A stretch of DNA of 64,000 nucleotides from JBPYFK01 sp051984675 (GCA_051984675.1 JBPYFK010000035.1:20944-84943), one strand, 5' to 3'. Positions 33,239 to 42,214 are shown, counted from the first letter of the stretch. Notes: generated by a model not told the origin, from the sequence alone. Numbers and translations are program-made.

Positions 33239-35281
33239 ATGAGCCTGCTACCCAGCTACGTACGCGGACAGTGGCAGACCCCGGCGGGGGAAGGGATGCC
33301 CCTACGGGACGCGGTGACAGGGGAGGAGATCGCGCGGATCTCGTCGACCGGCGTGGACATGGCCGAGGCGCTCGCGTACGGCCGCCGCACCGGGGGACCG
33401 GCGCTGCGGGGGCTGACCTTCCACCAGCGGGCGGCACTGCTCAAGGCGTTGGCCTCGAGCCTGCGCGAGCACCGGGAGGAGCTGTACGCGCTGTCGGCGC
33501 GGGCGGGTGCGACGAAGGGGGACGCGAAGTTCGACGTCGACGGCGGTATCGGCGTGCTGTTCAGCTACTCCAGCAAGGGCCGCCGCGAGCTACCCAATGA
33601 CACCGTCTACCCGGAGGGGAGCGTAGAGCCGCTCGGTAAGGAAGGCACGTTCCTGGCGCAGCACCTCTGCACGCCACTACGGGGGGTCGCGGTGCAGATC
33701 AACGCGTTCAACTTCCCGGTCTGGGGTCCGCTGGAGAAGCTCGCGCCCGCGTTCCTGGCCGGCGTGCCGAGCCTGATCAAGCCGGCGAGCCAGACGGCCT
33801 ACCTCACCCATCGGTTGGTCGAGCTGATCGTTGAGTCGGGGATTCTCCCGGAGGGCTCGGTGCAGCTGGTCTGCGGGAGTGCGGGGGATCTGCTGGACCA
33901 TCTCACCGACCAGGACGTGCTGTCGTTCACCGGTTCGGCGGCCACCGCGCAGCGGTTGCGTGCGCACCCGAACGTGGTCGGCCAGTCGGTGCGGTTCAAC
34001 GCGGAGGCGGATTCGCTGAACTGCTCGATCCTGGGCCCGGACGGCTCGCCGGGTACCGCGGAGTTCGACCTGTTCGTCAAGCAGCTCGTCACCGAGATGA
34101 CCGTCAAGGCTGGTCAGAAGTGTACGGCGATCCGTAGGGCGCTGGTCCCCGCGAACCTGGTCGACGACGTCCGAGAGGCGACCGTCGCACGGCTGGCGAA
34201 GATCACGGTCGGGAACCCGTCGAACCCGGACGTGCGGATGGGTGCGCTGGCCAGCCTCGAACAGCGCGAGGAGGTGCGCCGGTCGCTGAAGGGCCTGCTG
34301 GAGGCGGGCCGGTTGGTTCACGGCGACCTGCGGCGGGTCGACGTCGTCGACGCCGATGTCGAACGTGGCGCGTTCCTGCCGCCGCTGCTGCTCGCCTGCG
34401 ACGATCCCGACCAGCCGCAGCCGCACGAGGTGGAGGCGTTCGGGCCGGTGAGCACGATCCTGCCGTACGACGGCGGCGCGGACCGAGCGGTGGAGCTGGC
34501 CCGCCGGGGCAAGGGCAGCCTGGTTGGTTCGGTGGTCACCGCCGACGCCGACTTCGCCCGCCAGGTCGTGCACGGCAGCGCCTCCCGGCACGGCCGGATG
34601 TTGGTGCTCAACCGTGACAACGCCGGCGAGTCCACCGGACATGGCTCACCACTGCCGATGCTGGTGCACGGTGGTCCCGGCCGCGCCGGCGGCGGTGAGG
34701 AGATGGGTGGCCTGCGCGGTGTGCTGCACCACATGCAGCGCACGGCCGTGCAGGCGGACCCGAAGACGCTGACCGCGATCACCGGGCAGTGGGTGCCCGG
34801 CAGCCCACGGACCACGACCGACGTGCACCCCTTCCGCAAGCACCTGGAGGACCTCCACGTCGGGGACACGGTCGTGGCCGGTCCGCGGACGGTGACGCTG
34901 GAGGATGTCGAGCACTTCGCGGAGTTCACCGGAGACACGTTCTATGCCCACACCGACGACGAAGCGGCGAGGGCGAACCCGTTCTTCGACGGCCGGGTCG
35001 CGCATGGCTACCTCGTGGTGTCCTTCGCGGCGGGTCTGTTCGTGGAACCCTCTCCGGGGCCGGTGCTGGCCAACTACGGGCTGGAGAACCTCCGGTTCCT
35101 GACCCCGACCTACCCGGGCGACGAGCTGACGGTGACGTTGACGGCCAAGCAGATCACCCCGCGGCACGGCGCCGACTACGGCGAGGTCCGCTGGGACGTG
35201 GACGTGACCAACCAGGACGACGCTTCGGTGGCCAAGTACGACGTGCTGACGCTGGTCGCCAAGCGGGACTCCGCGGCCTGA
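33239..35281 (+). CDS. paaZ: bifunctional oxepin-CoA hydrolase / 3-oxo-5,6-dehydrosuberyl-CoA semialdehyde dehydrogenase
   Basis: 680-residue fusion enzyme: N-terminal aldehyde dehydrogenase (about 1-520, with FNAEADSLN and the nucleophile in VKAGQKCTAIRR) and C-terminal MaoC-type hydratase (about 550-680, with FTGDTFYAHTD and GRVAHGYLVVS). It opens the oxepin-CoA ring and oxidises the resulting semialdehyde. The ATG at 33239 has GAGGAGG upstream and lies just behind operator site 2; a longer in-frame reading from 33134 would cross the operator and is rejected. Confidence 0.93.
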   Translation: MSLLPSYVRGQWQTPAGEGMPLRDAVTGEEIARISSTGVDMAEALAYGRRTGGPALRGLTFHQRAALLKALASSLREHREELYALSARAGATKGDAKFDVDGGIGVLFSYSSKGRRELPNDTVYPEGSVEPLGKEGTFLAQHLCTPLRGVAVQINAFNFPVWGPLEKLAPAFLAGVPSLIKPASQTAYLTHRLVELIVESGILPEGSVQLVCGSAGDLLDHLTDQDVLSFTGSAATAQRLRAHPNVVGQSVRFNAEADSLNCSILGPDGSPGTAEFDLFVKQLVTEMTVKAGQKCTAIRRALVPANLVDDVREATVARLAKITVGNPSNPDVRMGALASLEQREEVRRSLKGLLEAGRLVHGDLRRVDVVDADVERGAFLPPLLLACDDPDQPQPHEVEAFGPVSTILPYDGGADRAVELARRGKGSLVGSVVTADADFARQVVHGSASRHGRMLVLNRDNAGESTGHGSPLPMLVHGGPGRAGGGEEMGGLRGVLHHMQRTAVQADPKTLTAITGQWVPGSPRTTTDVHPFRKHLEDLHVGDTVVAGPRTVTLEDVEHFAEFTGDTFYAHTDDEAARANPFFDGRVAHGYLVVSFAAGLFVEPSPGPVLANYGLENLRFLTPTYPGDELTVTLTAKQITPRHGADYGEVRWDVDVTNQDDASVAKYDVLTLVAKRDSAA

Positions 35282-35331
35282 ACGCGGCGGGCAGGAGGCT
35301 TGCATGGGGACCGCATCCGCGCGAAAATCTG

Positions 35332-35345
35332 ACCGAATGGTCGGT
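35332..35345. promoter_or_regulatory. PaaR-like operator, site 3
   Basis: ACCGAATGGTCGGT, the most symmetric copy, 24 bp upstream of the preferred paaA start. It makes paaABCDE an independently regulated unit. Confidence 0.8.
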
Positions 35346-35368
35346 AAATGTACCGGGAGGTGGCCGGC

Positions 35369-36340
35369 GTGACGACCGGGGCGGCAGTGACTCGCGATGA
35401 CACCGTGCTGCAGCAGCACTTCGACGCCACGATCGAGCGTGACCAGCGCATCGAGCCCAGGGACTGGATGCCGGAGGGCTACCGCAGGACGCTGGTGCGC
35501 CAGATCGCGCAGCACGCCCACTCGGAGATCATCGGCATGCAGCCGGAGGGCAACTGGCTGACCCGGGCACCGAGCCTGCGTCGCAAGGCGATCCTGCTGG
35601 CGAAGGTGCAGGACGAGGCCGGTCACGGGCTCTACCTGTACTCGGCCACCGAGACGTTGGGAGTGGATCGGGCGGAGCTGACCGGCAAGCTGATCAGCGG
35701 GCGGCAGAAGTACTCGTCGATCTTCAACTACCCGACGCTGACGTTCGCCGACATCGGCGTGATCGGCTGGCTGGTCGACGGGGCCGCGATCTGCAACCAG
35801 GTTCCGCTGTGCCGCTGCTCCTACGGCCCGTACGCGCGGGCGATGGTGCGCATCTGCAAGGAGGAGTCCTTCCACCAGCGGCAGGGCTATGAGCTGCTGA
35901 TGACGATGATGCGCGGCACCGACGCGCAGCGGCGGATGGTGCAGGACGCCACGGAGCGGTGGTGGTGGCCGTCGCTGATGATGTTCGGCCCGCCGGACGG
36001 CGACTCCCCGAACACCCGGCAGTCCATGGCGTGGCGGATCAAGCGGCACACCAACGACGAGCTGCGCCAGAAGTTCGTCGACATGACGGTCCCGCAGGCC
36101 GAAGCGCTGGGCGTGACGTTGCCCGACCCCGAGCTGCGCTGGAACGACGAGCGCGGCCACTACGACTTCGGTGAGCCGGACTGGTCCGAGTTCGAGCAGG
36201 TCATCAGCGGCAACGGACCCTGCAACGAGCAGCGTGTGGCCCGCCGGCGGGCGGCACACGACAACGGCGCGTGGGTGCGGGAGGCCGCGACCGCGCACGC
36301 TGCCAAGCAGGCGGCCAGGAAACGAGGAGCAGCCGCATGA
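35369..36340 (+). CDS. paaA: 1,2-phenylacetyl-CoA epoxidase, catalytic subunit A
   Basis: Di-iron oxygenase subunit, 323 residues. Ligand motifs of the four-helix bundle are visible as QDEAGHGLYLY and KEESFHQRQGYEL (two ExxH pairs). It acts with PaaC and PaaB and receives electrons from PaaE to epoxidise the ring of phenylacetyl-CoA. The GTG at 35369 has GGGAGG at proper spacing; an ATG at 35348 sits directly on operator site 3 and is less likely. Overlaps paaB by 4 bp. Confidence 0.94.
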   Translation: MTTGAAVTRDDTVLQQHFDATIERDQRIEPRDWMPEGYRRTLVRQIAQHAHSEIIGMQPEGNWLTRAPSLRRKAILLAKVQDEAGHGLYLYSATETLGVDRAELTGKLISGRQKYSSIFNYPTLTFADIGVIGWLVDGAAICNQVPLCRCSYGPYARAMVRICKEESFHQRQGYELLMTMMRGTDAQRRMVQDATERWWWPSLMMFGPPDGDSPNTRQSMAWRIKRHTNDELRQKFVDMTVPQAEALGVTLPDPELRWNDERGHYDFGEPDWSEFEQVISGNGPCNEQRVARRRAAHDNGAWVREAATAHAAKQAARKRGAAA

Positions 36341-36636
36341 ACGACGCGCAGGCACGGTCGTCGTGGCCGCTGTACGAGGTGTTCGTGCGCGGCAAGCGCG
36401 GGCTCAACCATGTGCACGTCGGGTCCCTGCACGCGGCGGACGACCAGATGGCGCTGCACAACGCCCGTGATCTCTACACCAGGCGCAACGAGGGCGTGAG
36501 CATCTGGGTGGTGCGCGCCGAGCACATCACCGCGTCCAGCCCGGACGAGAAGGACCCGTTCTTCGGGCCCAGCGGGGACAAGGTGTACCGGCATCCCACG
36601 TTCTACGCCATTCCCGACGACGTCCCGCACATGTGA
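36337..36636 (+). CDS. paaB: 1,2-phenylacetyl-CoA epoxidase subunit B
   Basis: 99-residue small subunit of the epoxidase, bridging the PaaAC heterodimers. SWPLYEVFVRGKRGLNHVHVGSLHAADDQMAL and TRRNEGVSIWVVRAEHITAS are the PaaB hallmarks. Starts at the ATG overlapping the paaA stop (ATGA) and is followed 8 bp later by paaC. Confidence 0.94.
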   Translation: MNDAQARSSWPLYEVFVRGKRGLNHVHVGSLHAADDQMALHNARDLYTRRNEGVSIWVVRAEHITASSPDEKDPFFGPSGDKVYRHPTFYAIPDDVPHM

Positions 36637-36643
36637 GGCGCTG

Positions 36644-37531
36644 ATGTTTGACAACGCCTACGAATCCCTGATCGAGGACCACGGTGCCGGGGACACCCGG
36701 TGGGCCTTCGGCACGGGCTTCGAAGACGCACTGTCCGGTGTGGACACCGTCGTGCCGGACGGGGTGGACGGCGGTGATCTCGCCGCGTACTGCCTGATGC
36801 TCGGGGATGACGCGCTGGTGCTGGCGCAACGGCTGATCGAGTGGGTCACCCACGCCCCGGAGTTGGAAGACGAGGTGGCGCTGGCGAACATCGCGCTGGA
36901 CCTGCTCGGGCAGGCGCGACTGTTGCTGTCCCGGGCGGGACAGGCGGACGGCTCCGGGCGCACCGAGGACGACCTCGCCTACTTCCGCGACGAGCAGCAG
37001 TTTCGGAACGTGCTGTTGGCCGAGGTCGACAACGGCGACTTCGGACGCACGATCGCGCGCCTGCTGGTGTTCGCGACGTGGCGCCTGGCCCTGTTCACGC
37101 GGCTGGTCGACTCGCGCGATCCAGTGCTGGCGGCGATCGCGGCCAAAGGGGTCAAGGAGCTGACCTACCACCGCGATTACGCTGCGCAGTGGCTGGTCCG
37201 GTTGGGCGACGGGACGGACTTCTCGCACCAGCGCACGTGCGAGGGGATGGTCGCCACCTGGCCCCTGGTCGCGGAACTGTTCGCCGGCCACGACATCGAG
37301 CGGCGCATGACCGAGGCCGGGGTGGGCGTCGACCCTGCCGAGCTGCGTGCGGAATTCGACGCTGTGCTCGACCAAGTGCTCGTGGCAGCGACGGTGCCAC
37401 GACCGGACGTTCCCGCACGGGCCAAGGTCGGAGGAAAAGCTGGCCGCGACGGTGTCCACAGTGAACAGTTCGGTTACCTGCTCGCGGAGATGCAGAGTCT
37501 GGCGCGGGCGCACCCGGAGGCGACATGGTGA
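36644..37531 (+). CDS. paaC: 1,2-phenylacetyl-CoA epoxidase structural subunit C
   Basis: 295-residue non-catalytic ferritin-like partner of PaaA. Typical segments are AAYCLMLGDDALVLAQRLIEWVTHAPELEDEVALANIALDLLGQAR and VKELTYHRDYAAQWLVRLGDGT. It stabilises PaaA and helps bind the CoA ester. Overlaps paaD by 7 bp. Confidence 0.94.
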   Translation: MFDNAYESLIEDHGAGDTRWAFGTGFEDALSGVDTVVPDGVDGGDLAAYCLMLGDDALVLAQRLIEWVTHAPELEDEVALANIALDLLGQARLLLSRAGQADGSGRTEDDLAYFRDEQQFRNVLLAEVDNGDFGRTIARLLVFATWRLALFTRLVDSRDPVLAAIAAKGVKELTYHRDYAAQWLVRLGDGTDFSHQRTCEGMVATWPLVAELFAGHDIERRMTEAGVGVDPAELRAEFDAVLDQVLVAATVPRPDVPARAKVGGKAGRDGVHSEQFGYLLAEMQSLARAHPEATW

Positions 37532-38043
37532 CGACGGTCCAGGACACCGCCGCGACGGCACGCGCGGTCGCGGAAACCGTGGCGGATCCCGAGTTGCCGA
37601 TGGTCACGCTCGCGGACCTCGGCGTACTCCGGGATGTCGAGGTCACCGGAGACGGCACCGTCGTCGTGCACATCACGCCGACCTACTCCGGCTGTCCCGC
37701 CATGGCGGCGATGCGCGACGACCTGCGCTTCCGGCTCCAGCGCGCGGGATTCGCCCACGTCGACGTACGAACCGTGCTGTCCCCGCCGTGGACCACCGAT
37801 TGGATCACCGATACCGGACGGCGCAAGCTCGCCGAGTACGGCATCGCGCCACCCGGTGCGGCACCGAAGCGTGCGTCCGGTCCGGTTCCGCTCACGCTCG
37901 AACCCCCGCCACGGCGCGCCGCGTGCCCTCGCTGCGGGTCCATGGACACCGAGGAACTGTCCGCCTTCGGCTCCACCGCGTGCAAGGCATTGCGCCGCTG
38001 CCACGGATGTTCGGAACCTTTCGAGCACATCAAGGAGATCTGA
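37525..38043 (+). CDS. paaD: phenylacetate-CoA oxygenase maturation protein (MIP18/SUF family)
   Basis: 172 residues: N-terminal MIP18-type domain (TVADPELPMVTLADLGVLRDVEV, THITPTYSGCPAM-like region here as HITPTYSGCPAM) and a C-terminal zinc-ribbon-like part with ACPRCGSMDTEEL and RRCHGCSEPFEH (two CxxC pairs). PaaD is thought to help mature the iron-sulfur or metal centres of the epoxidase system. Overlaps paaC and is followed directly by paaE. Confidence 0.93.
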   Translation: MVTTVQDTAATARAVAETVADPELPMVTLADLGVLRDVEVTGDGTVVVHITPTYSGCPAMAAMRDDLRFRLQRAGFAHVDVRTVLSPPWTTDWITDTGRRKLAEYGIAPPGAAPKRASGPVPLTLEPPPRRAACPRCGSMDTEELSAFGSTACKALRRCHGCSEPFEHIKEI

Positions 38044-38044
38044 C

Positions 38045-39163
38045 GTGCCCACCCAGCAGCTGCCCACGGATGGCCGCCCCGGCGGGTCGCACGCGAAGAA
38101 CCGGCGTCGCCGGGAGTTTCATGCGCTTCGGGTCGCCGATGTGGAGCGGCTCTGCGAGGACGCGGTCGCGGTGACGTTCGAGGTCCCGGCGGAGCTGGCT
38201 GGGGACTACGTGTTCCGGCCCGGCCAGTCGCTCACCTTGCGCTGCGGGGAGCGGTACGGCGAGCAGCGGCGCTCGTACTCGATCTGCGCGGCCCAGGGCG
38301 ACCAACTCCGCATCGGGGTCCGGCTCGTGCCGGACGGGCTGTTCTCGACCTGGCTGACCAGCCAGGTACAGCGGGGTGACACGATCGAGGTGCAGCCGCC
38401 GGTCGGCACGTTCACCCCCGACCTCACCCGCAGTGGCCGGCACGTGCTCATCGCGGCGGGCTCCGGCATCACTCCGGTGCTGTCCATCGCGTCGTCGCTG
38501 CTGCGGGAGACCGGGTCCGACGTGACAGTGGTGTACGGAAACCGGCGCAGCGACACGGTGATGTTCGCCGATGATCTCGCCGACCTCAAGGACGCCTACC
38601 CGGCCAGGTTGGACATCGTGCACGTCCTCTCTCGCGAGCCGCGCGAATCTGACCTGCTCAGCGGCCGGTTGGACGCGGACAAGCTGCGTGCCCTGCTCCG
38701 AACGCTGATCCCGGCGGAGGGCACGGACCACTGGTGGCTGTGCGGGCCGTACGGCATGGTCACCGGGGCGCGGGAAGTACTCCAGGAGTTCGGCGTGCCC
38801 TCGGACCATGTGCACCAGGAACTGTTCTACGTCGAGGACACGCCCCCCGAACCGGTACGCCACGACGAAGCCGGCCCCAGCGACCCCAGCAGCGAGGTCA
38901 CGGTGATCCTGGACGGACGCTCCACCACGCTCACGCTGCCCCGTGACGTCCCCGTGCTCGACTCCGCGCAGAAGGTGCGCTCCGACCTCCCCTTCGCCTG
39001 CAAGGGCGGGGTGTGCGGAACGTGCCGTGCGAAGGTGACCTGCGGCGAGGTGCGGATGCGCCGCAACTTCGCCCTGGAGCAGTCCGAGATCGACGAGGGC
39101 TTCGTGCTGACCTGCCAGTCACTCCCGGCATCCGAGCAGGTCACGGTCGACTACGACGCGTGA
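38045..39163 (+). CDS. paaE: phenylacetyl-CoA epoxidase reductase subunit (FAD, 2Fe-2S)
   Basis: 372-residue electron-transfer protein: ferredoxin-NADP-reductase-type FAD domain (GEQRRSYSICA), NAD(P) domain (AAGSGITPVLSIA, WWLCGPYGMV) and C-terminal plant-type ferredoxin with CKGGVCGTCRAKVTCG and LTCQS. It feeds NADPH electrons to the PaaA di-iron site. It starts at a GTG one base after the paaD stop. Its TGA stop is the first three bases of a 15-bp triplicate repeat. Confidence 0.94.
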   Translation: MPTQQLPTDGRPGGSHAKNRRRREFHALRVADVERLCEDAVAVTFEVPAELAGDYVFRPGQSLTLRCGERYGEQRRSYSICAAQGDQLRIGVRLVPDGLFSTWLTSQVQRGDTIEVQPPVGTFTPDLTRSGRHVLIAAGSGITPVLSIASSLLRETGSDVTVVYGNRRSDTVMFADDLADLKDAYPARLDIVHVLSREPRESDLLSGRLDADKLRALLRTLIPAEGTDHWWLCGPYGMVTGAREVLQEFGVPSDHVHQELFYVEDTPPEPVRHDEAGPSDPSSEVTVILDGRSTTLTLPRDVPVLDSAQKVRSDLPFACKGGVCGTCRAKVTCGEVRMRRNFALEQSEIDEGFVLTCQSLPASEQVTVDYDA

Positions 39164-39205
39164 TTGTGCTGGGCGTGATGGGGCTGGGCGTGATTGTGCT
39201 GGGCC
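39161..39205. repeat. three 15-bp units beginning at the paaE stop codon
   Basis: TGATTGTGCTGGGCG (39161), TGATGGGGCTGGGCG (39176) and TGATTGTGCTGGGCC (39191) run head-to-tail; the first TGA is the paaE stop. Confidence 0.85.
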
Positions 39206-39316
39206 GGTCCATCGATCATGCGCGCCCGCAGGCACGGGCTTAGCTTGGGAGAACGGCCCGGGGTACCTCCCCCTCGGCGCGGCGAGGGAGGGGTAGTACG
39301 CACCGGGGGGTCTGAG

Positions 39317-41062
39317 ATGGGGAGCGTCAGCAGGTCACAGGAACAGGGGCCACAGGAACAGGGGCCACAGGAACAGGCGACGCGGGGAGGACAGCCTCCA
39401 CCGTCAGTCGTGGGGGGCCGTTATGAGATAGGGGAGCTGCTGGGCGGCGGGGGCACCGCTTGCGTCTACCGCGCACATGACCGCGTGCTCGGGCGCGATG
39501 TCGCGGTCAAGCTGTTTCATCCCGGTGTGCTGGGGACCGACGAGCACCGGTTGCGACAGGAGATCGAAGTCCTGGGACGCCTGCGACACCCGGGAGTGGT
39601 CACGCCCTACGCCGTGGGAACGCAGGAAGGACAGGCGTTCCTGGTACTCCAGCTCGTGGACGGGCCGACGCTGGCTGATCGGCTCAGTACCGAAGGGCGG
39701 CTTCCCACGAACGAGACAGTGGCGCTCGGTGCGCGGCTCGCCGAGACGCTCGCCCACGTGCACGCCCAGGGCGTCACGCACCGGGACCTCAAACCAGGCA
39801 ACGTCCTTCTCGGCCCGGCCGGCGCACTGATCAACGACTTCGGGATCGCGCAGCTCGTCGACGCGACCCACTTCACCACCACTGGCGTGATCGTCGGCAC
39901 GGCCGGGTACATGGCTCCCGAGCAGGTGCGTGGGGAGGTCGTCGGTCCGGCGGCCGACATCTACGCCCTGGGACTGGTGCTCCTGGAATGCGTGACGGGG
40001 TACCGCGAGTACACCGGAAGTCCGGTGGAGGCGGCGGTCGCGCGGCTGTACCGGCCGCCTGCGGTACCCGACGGTCTCCCGAACGGGCTGACTGAGCTGT
40101 TGCGAGCCATGACGGCGAAGGACTCGGAGGACCGACCCTGCGCTTCTGACGTTTCGGAAGCTCTGTGCCCGGATCTGGCGGAGCTGGTTCCCCGGCCAAC
40201 CGAGCCGGTTGACGTGACTGCGGGCCGGGAGGTCGGCTCACCCCGCTGGCGCCGCCGCGCCGCGGTGCTCACCGTCACGGCGTCCGCGGTGGCCTTGGCC
40301 GCCGCCGCGGCGGCGGCCGCCCTGCAGGGCGAGCTGAGCGTGACCATGTTCGGCCGAACACCCGCTCCGCACGCGCAGCCAGCAGTGCCCTCCATGCCGT
40401 TGACCGGGCCATCGACCAGCTCGCCGGAAGCGCCACCGCCGATCCCTCCGAGCACCACCCCGGCGCCGGCGGCGGCCCCCTCACCCGCACCGGGGGGCGC
40501 CGAACCGAACACGACCACGCCTGAACCCACCGACACCGGTGGTCCGACCGGGGACGTCAATCCCGGCGATCCCGTCAATCCCGGATATCCCCGTGATCCC
40601 GGGTATCCCCGTGATCCCGGGTATCCCCGTGATCCCGCGAATCCCGGTGATCCCGCGAATCCCGGTGATCCCGCGAATCCCGGTGAACCTGGCGGGACGC
40701 CGCCCGCACCTCCGGGGACATCCCCTCCGGGCAGCACGCCAACGACGCCTCCCGAGACGACCCCTTCAGAGACCAAACCGCCACCAACGACGTCTTCCGA
40801 GACGACTCCGTCGAGCAGCACATCCTCGACAAGTACGGCACCGAGCACCGTGCCGTCGGAAACGGCGCCGTCCACGGTTGAACCGCCGACCAGTACCCGG
40901 CCAGGATCACGCCCGCCCACGTCCGTCCCGTCAGGAACCTGGAAAGGCACTTACGATTCCGGGCCCGCCGCTTTCATGTGGAAGATGAAGCGGACCTTCC
41001 CGACCCAGACCTCGTCACCTTCGGAGAGCTCGGCGAACTCGATCGGCCGCCGGTTGAGGTAG
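39317..41062 (+). CDS. transmembrane serine/threonine protein kinase (PknB-like)
   Basis: 581-residue Hanks-type kinase. Kinase domain about 36-290: glycine loop LGGGGTACVY, VAVK (Lys65), HRDLKPGN (Asp157), NDFG (Asp174) and MAPEQV; THFTTTG in the activation loop offers phospho-acceptor threonines. A membrane helix follows at about 313-335, then an extracellular Pro/Thr/Ser-rich region with six hexapeptide repeats (PGYPRD/ PANPGD type, residues about 423-458) and no PASTA domain. The N-terminus has a QEQGP repeat. The last 38 codons lie antisense over the convergent FHA gene, a likely phospho-substrate partner. ATG at 39317. Confidence 0.92.
   Translation: MGSVSRSQEQGPQEQGPQEQATRGGQPPPSVVGGRYEIGELLGGGGTACVYRAHDRVLGRDVAVKLFHPGVLGTDEHRLRQEIEVLGRLRHPGVVTPYAVGTQEGQAFLVLQLVDGPTLADRLSTEGRLPTNETVALGARLAETLAHVHAQGVTHRDLKPGNVLLGPAGALINDFGIAQLVDATHFTTTGVIVGTAGYMAPEQVRGEVVGPAADIYALGLVLLECVTGYREYTGSPVEAAVARLYRPPAVPDGLPNGLTELLRAMTAKDSEDRPCASDVSEALCPDLAELVPRPTEPVDVTAGREVGSPRWRRRAAVLTVTASAVALAAAAAAAALQGELSVTMFGRTPAPHAQPAVPSMPLTGPSTSSPEAPPPIPPSTTPAPAAAPSPAPGGAEPNTTTPEPTDTGGPTGDVNPGDPVNPGYPRDPGYPRDPGYPRDPANPGDPANPGDPANPGEPGGTPPAPPGTSPPGSTPTTPPETTPSETKPPPTTSSETTPSSSTSSTSTAPSTVPSETAPSTVEPPTSTRPGSRPPTSVPSGTWKGTYDSGPAAFMWKMKRTFPTQTSSPSESSANSIGRRLR
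39336..39377. repeat. 15-bp tandem repeat in the kinase 5' end
   Basis: CACAGGAACAGGGGC at 39336 and 39351 and a partial third copy at 39366, in frame, encoding the QEQGP repeats. Confidence 0.8.
40583..40690. repeat. six 18-bp units encoding the kinase extracellular repeats
   Basis: Units of the types GGGTATCCCCGTGATCCC (40583, 40601, 40619) and GCGAATCCCGGTGATCCC (40637, 40655, 40673) in tandem, in frame. The units also contain self-complementary GGGATC/GATCCC stretches. Confidence 0.88.
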
Positions 41063-41403
41063 ACGCCGTTGAGCGAACCGGCATCCGTGATGGTGTACCG
41101 GTCGCCGCGGCGGCGGATCTCGGCGTGCTTCCGGGAGACCGTGACGTCGTCGAACACGATGTCGCACTCGCGGTGGCGGCCGATAGTGGTCTCGGGCGCG
41201 GTGAGCGCCAGTGCGGTGCCCGCGTGCGATCCCCGGCTGATCACCAGCTGCGCGGCCGGACCGGCCTGCGTTGGTTCGGGCACGGGGGCGAACTCTTCGG
41301 CGCGTGCGTCTGGGATGAGCTCGTCGATCCACGGCAGGGTCGGCTCCTCCCACCTCGTGAGGCCGTCGGTCGAAGCCGCACCGAACCGGGTCTGGGTCAT
41401 CAT
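40951..41403 (-). CDS. FHA domain protein (GarA-like), copy 1
   Basis: 150-residue phosphothreonine-binding protein. The FHA core is at the C-terminus: TTIGRHRECDIVFDDVTVSRKHAEIRRRGDRYTITDAGSLNGVYLN, with the conserved GR, SxxH and N-G residues. The N-terminal extension (MMTQTRFGAASTDGLTRWEE) has no clear ETT phospho-motif. GarA-type proteins are phosphorylated by PknB-like kinases and inhibit 2-oxoglutarate enzymes. It faces the kinase gene and overlaps its 3' end by 112 bp. The ATG at 41403 follows AAGGAG. A paralogue lies at 57812-58252. Confidence 0.9.
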   Translation of the reverse strand: MMTQTRFGAASTDGLTRWEEPTLPWIDELIPDARAEEFAPVPEPTQAGPAAQLVISRGSHAGTALALTAPETTIGRHRECDIVFDDVTVSRKHAEIRRRGDRYTITDAGSLNGVYLNRRPIEFAELSEGDEVWVGKVRFIFHMKAAGPES

Positions 41404-41569
41404 CGTTACTCCTTGCGGACCGCGGGGAAGGGAATCTGGAGGCAAACACTTCTCCTAGGCGCCGCACGCGCCCGTACGACCAGGATGTCGACGCAAGGGG
41501 CCCGACGCCCGGGTCCTTGGTCCTGTCTTCCTTCCCTTGCCGCGTGCCCGGCCATCGCGTGGACCGGGC

Positions 41570-42124
41570 TCACCCTGCGGGATCACCCACCGGCCGCCCG
41601 ACGAAGACGATGTCGTGGACCACACCCTCCAGGTCGGCCACGCCCGGCAGGCGCCCCCACCGCTGGAATCCCTGGGACTCGAACAAGCGGATGCTGGGCT
41701 CGTTGCTGGCGAAGATGGTGGTGGCCAAGGTCCTGAACCCCAGCTTCGGGGCATGCGCGATCGCCTCGCGCAACAGGTAGGTTCCCTGCCCGCGTCCGCG
41801 GTGCTCAGAGCGGAGGTAGATGGCGAGGTCCGCCGTGACGTCGTATCCCGGCCGCCCGTTGAGGAAGGGTTCGAAGGCCAGGTAGCCGGTCACCACCTGC
41901 GGAGAGTCTGGCTCGTAGGCAACCCAGATCGGGTACCGGTCCGGGCTTGACGCGTCGAACCACGCCTCCCGAGCCGCGACGCTGACCGGTTCAAGGTCGC
42001 AGCTGCTTGTCCTGGCCAGGACGGCGGAGTTGTAGATGTCGACGATCGAGGGCAGGTCTTCGCGAGTGGCGAGCCGGCGGGAGTAGGTCAAGGAAGGCAC
42101 TCCTTCGTCGCGTGTGGTCGTCAC
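41570..42124 (-). CDS. GNAT N-acetyltransferase (phosphinothricin acetyltransferase-like)
   Basis: 184-residue acetyl-CoA-dependent acyltransferase. The N-terminal RLATREDLPSIVDIYNSAVL, the acetyl-CoA loop LRSEHRGRGQGTYLL (Q/RxxGxG type) and the C-terminal FESQGFQRWGRLPGVADLEG resemble the Pat/MnaT branch, which acetylates amino acids or phosphinothricin. Actual substrate unknown. Single gene. Confidence 0.85.
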   Translation of the reverse strand: MTTTRDEGVPSLTYSRRLATREDLPSIVDIYNSAVLARTSSCDLEPVSVAAREAWFDASSPDRYPIWVAYEPDSPQVVTGYLAFEPFLNGRPGYDVTADLAIYLRSEHRGRGQGTYLLREAIAHAPKLGFRTLATTIFASNEPSIRLFESQGFQRWGRLPGVADLEGVVHDIVFVGRPVGDPAG

Positions 42125-42198
42125 GACAGCTTGACCAAGATCATCCGGTCACGGAGTGCTACACACAAGAACGCCTGAGTACACCTGGCCGAGACAAC

Positions 42199-42214
42199 TC
42201 CTCCTAATGGAGGA
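42199..42214. promoter_or_regulatory. inverted repeat TCCTCC-TAAT-GGAGGA
   Basis: Perfect 6-bp arms, 87 bp upstream of the methyltransferase start. It could be an operator, or a hairpin sequestering a GGAGG. Confidence 0.35.

Noticed and set aside
40565..40690. GATCCC/GGGATC repeats as a recombination or CRISPR-like array
   Set aside because: The 18-bp units are in frame and encode regular hexapeptide repeats of the kinase; there are no unique spacers.
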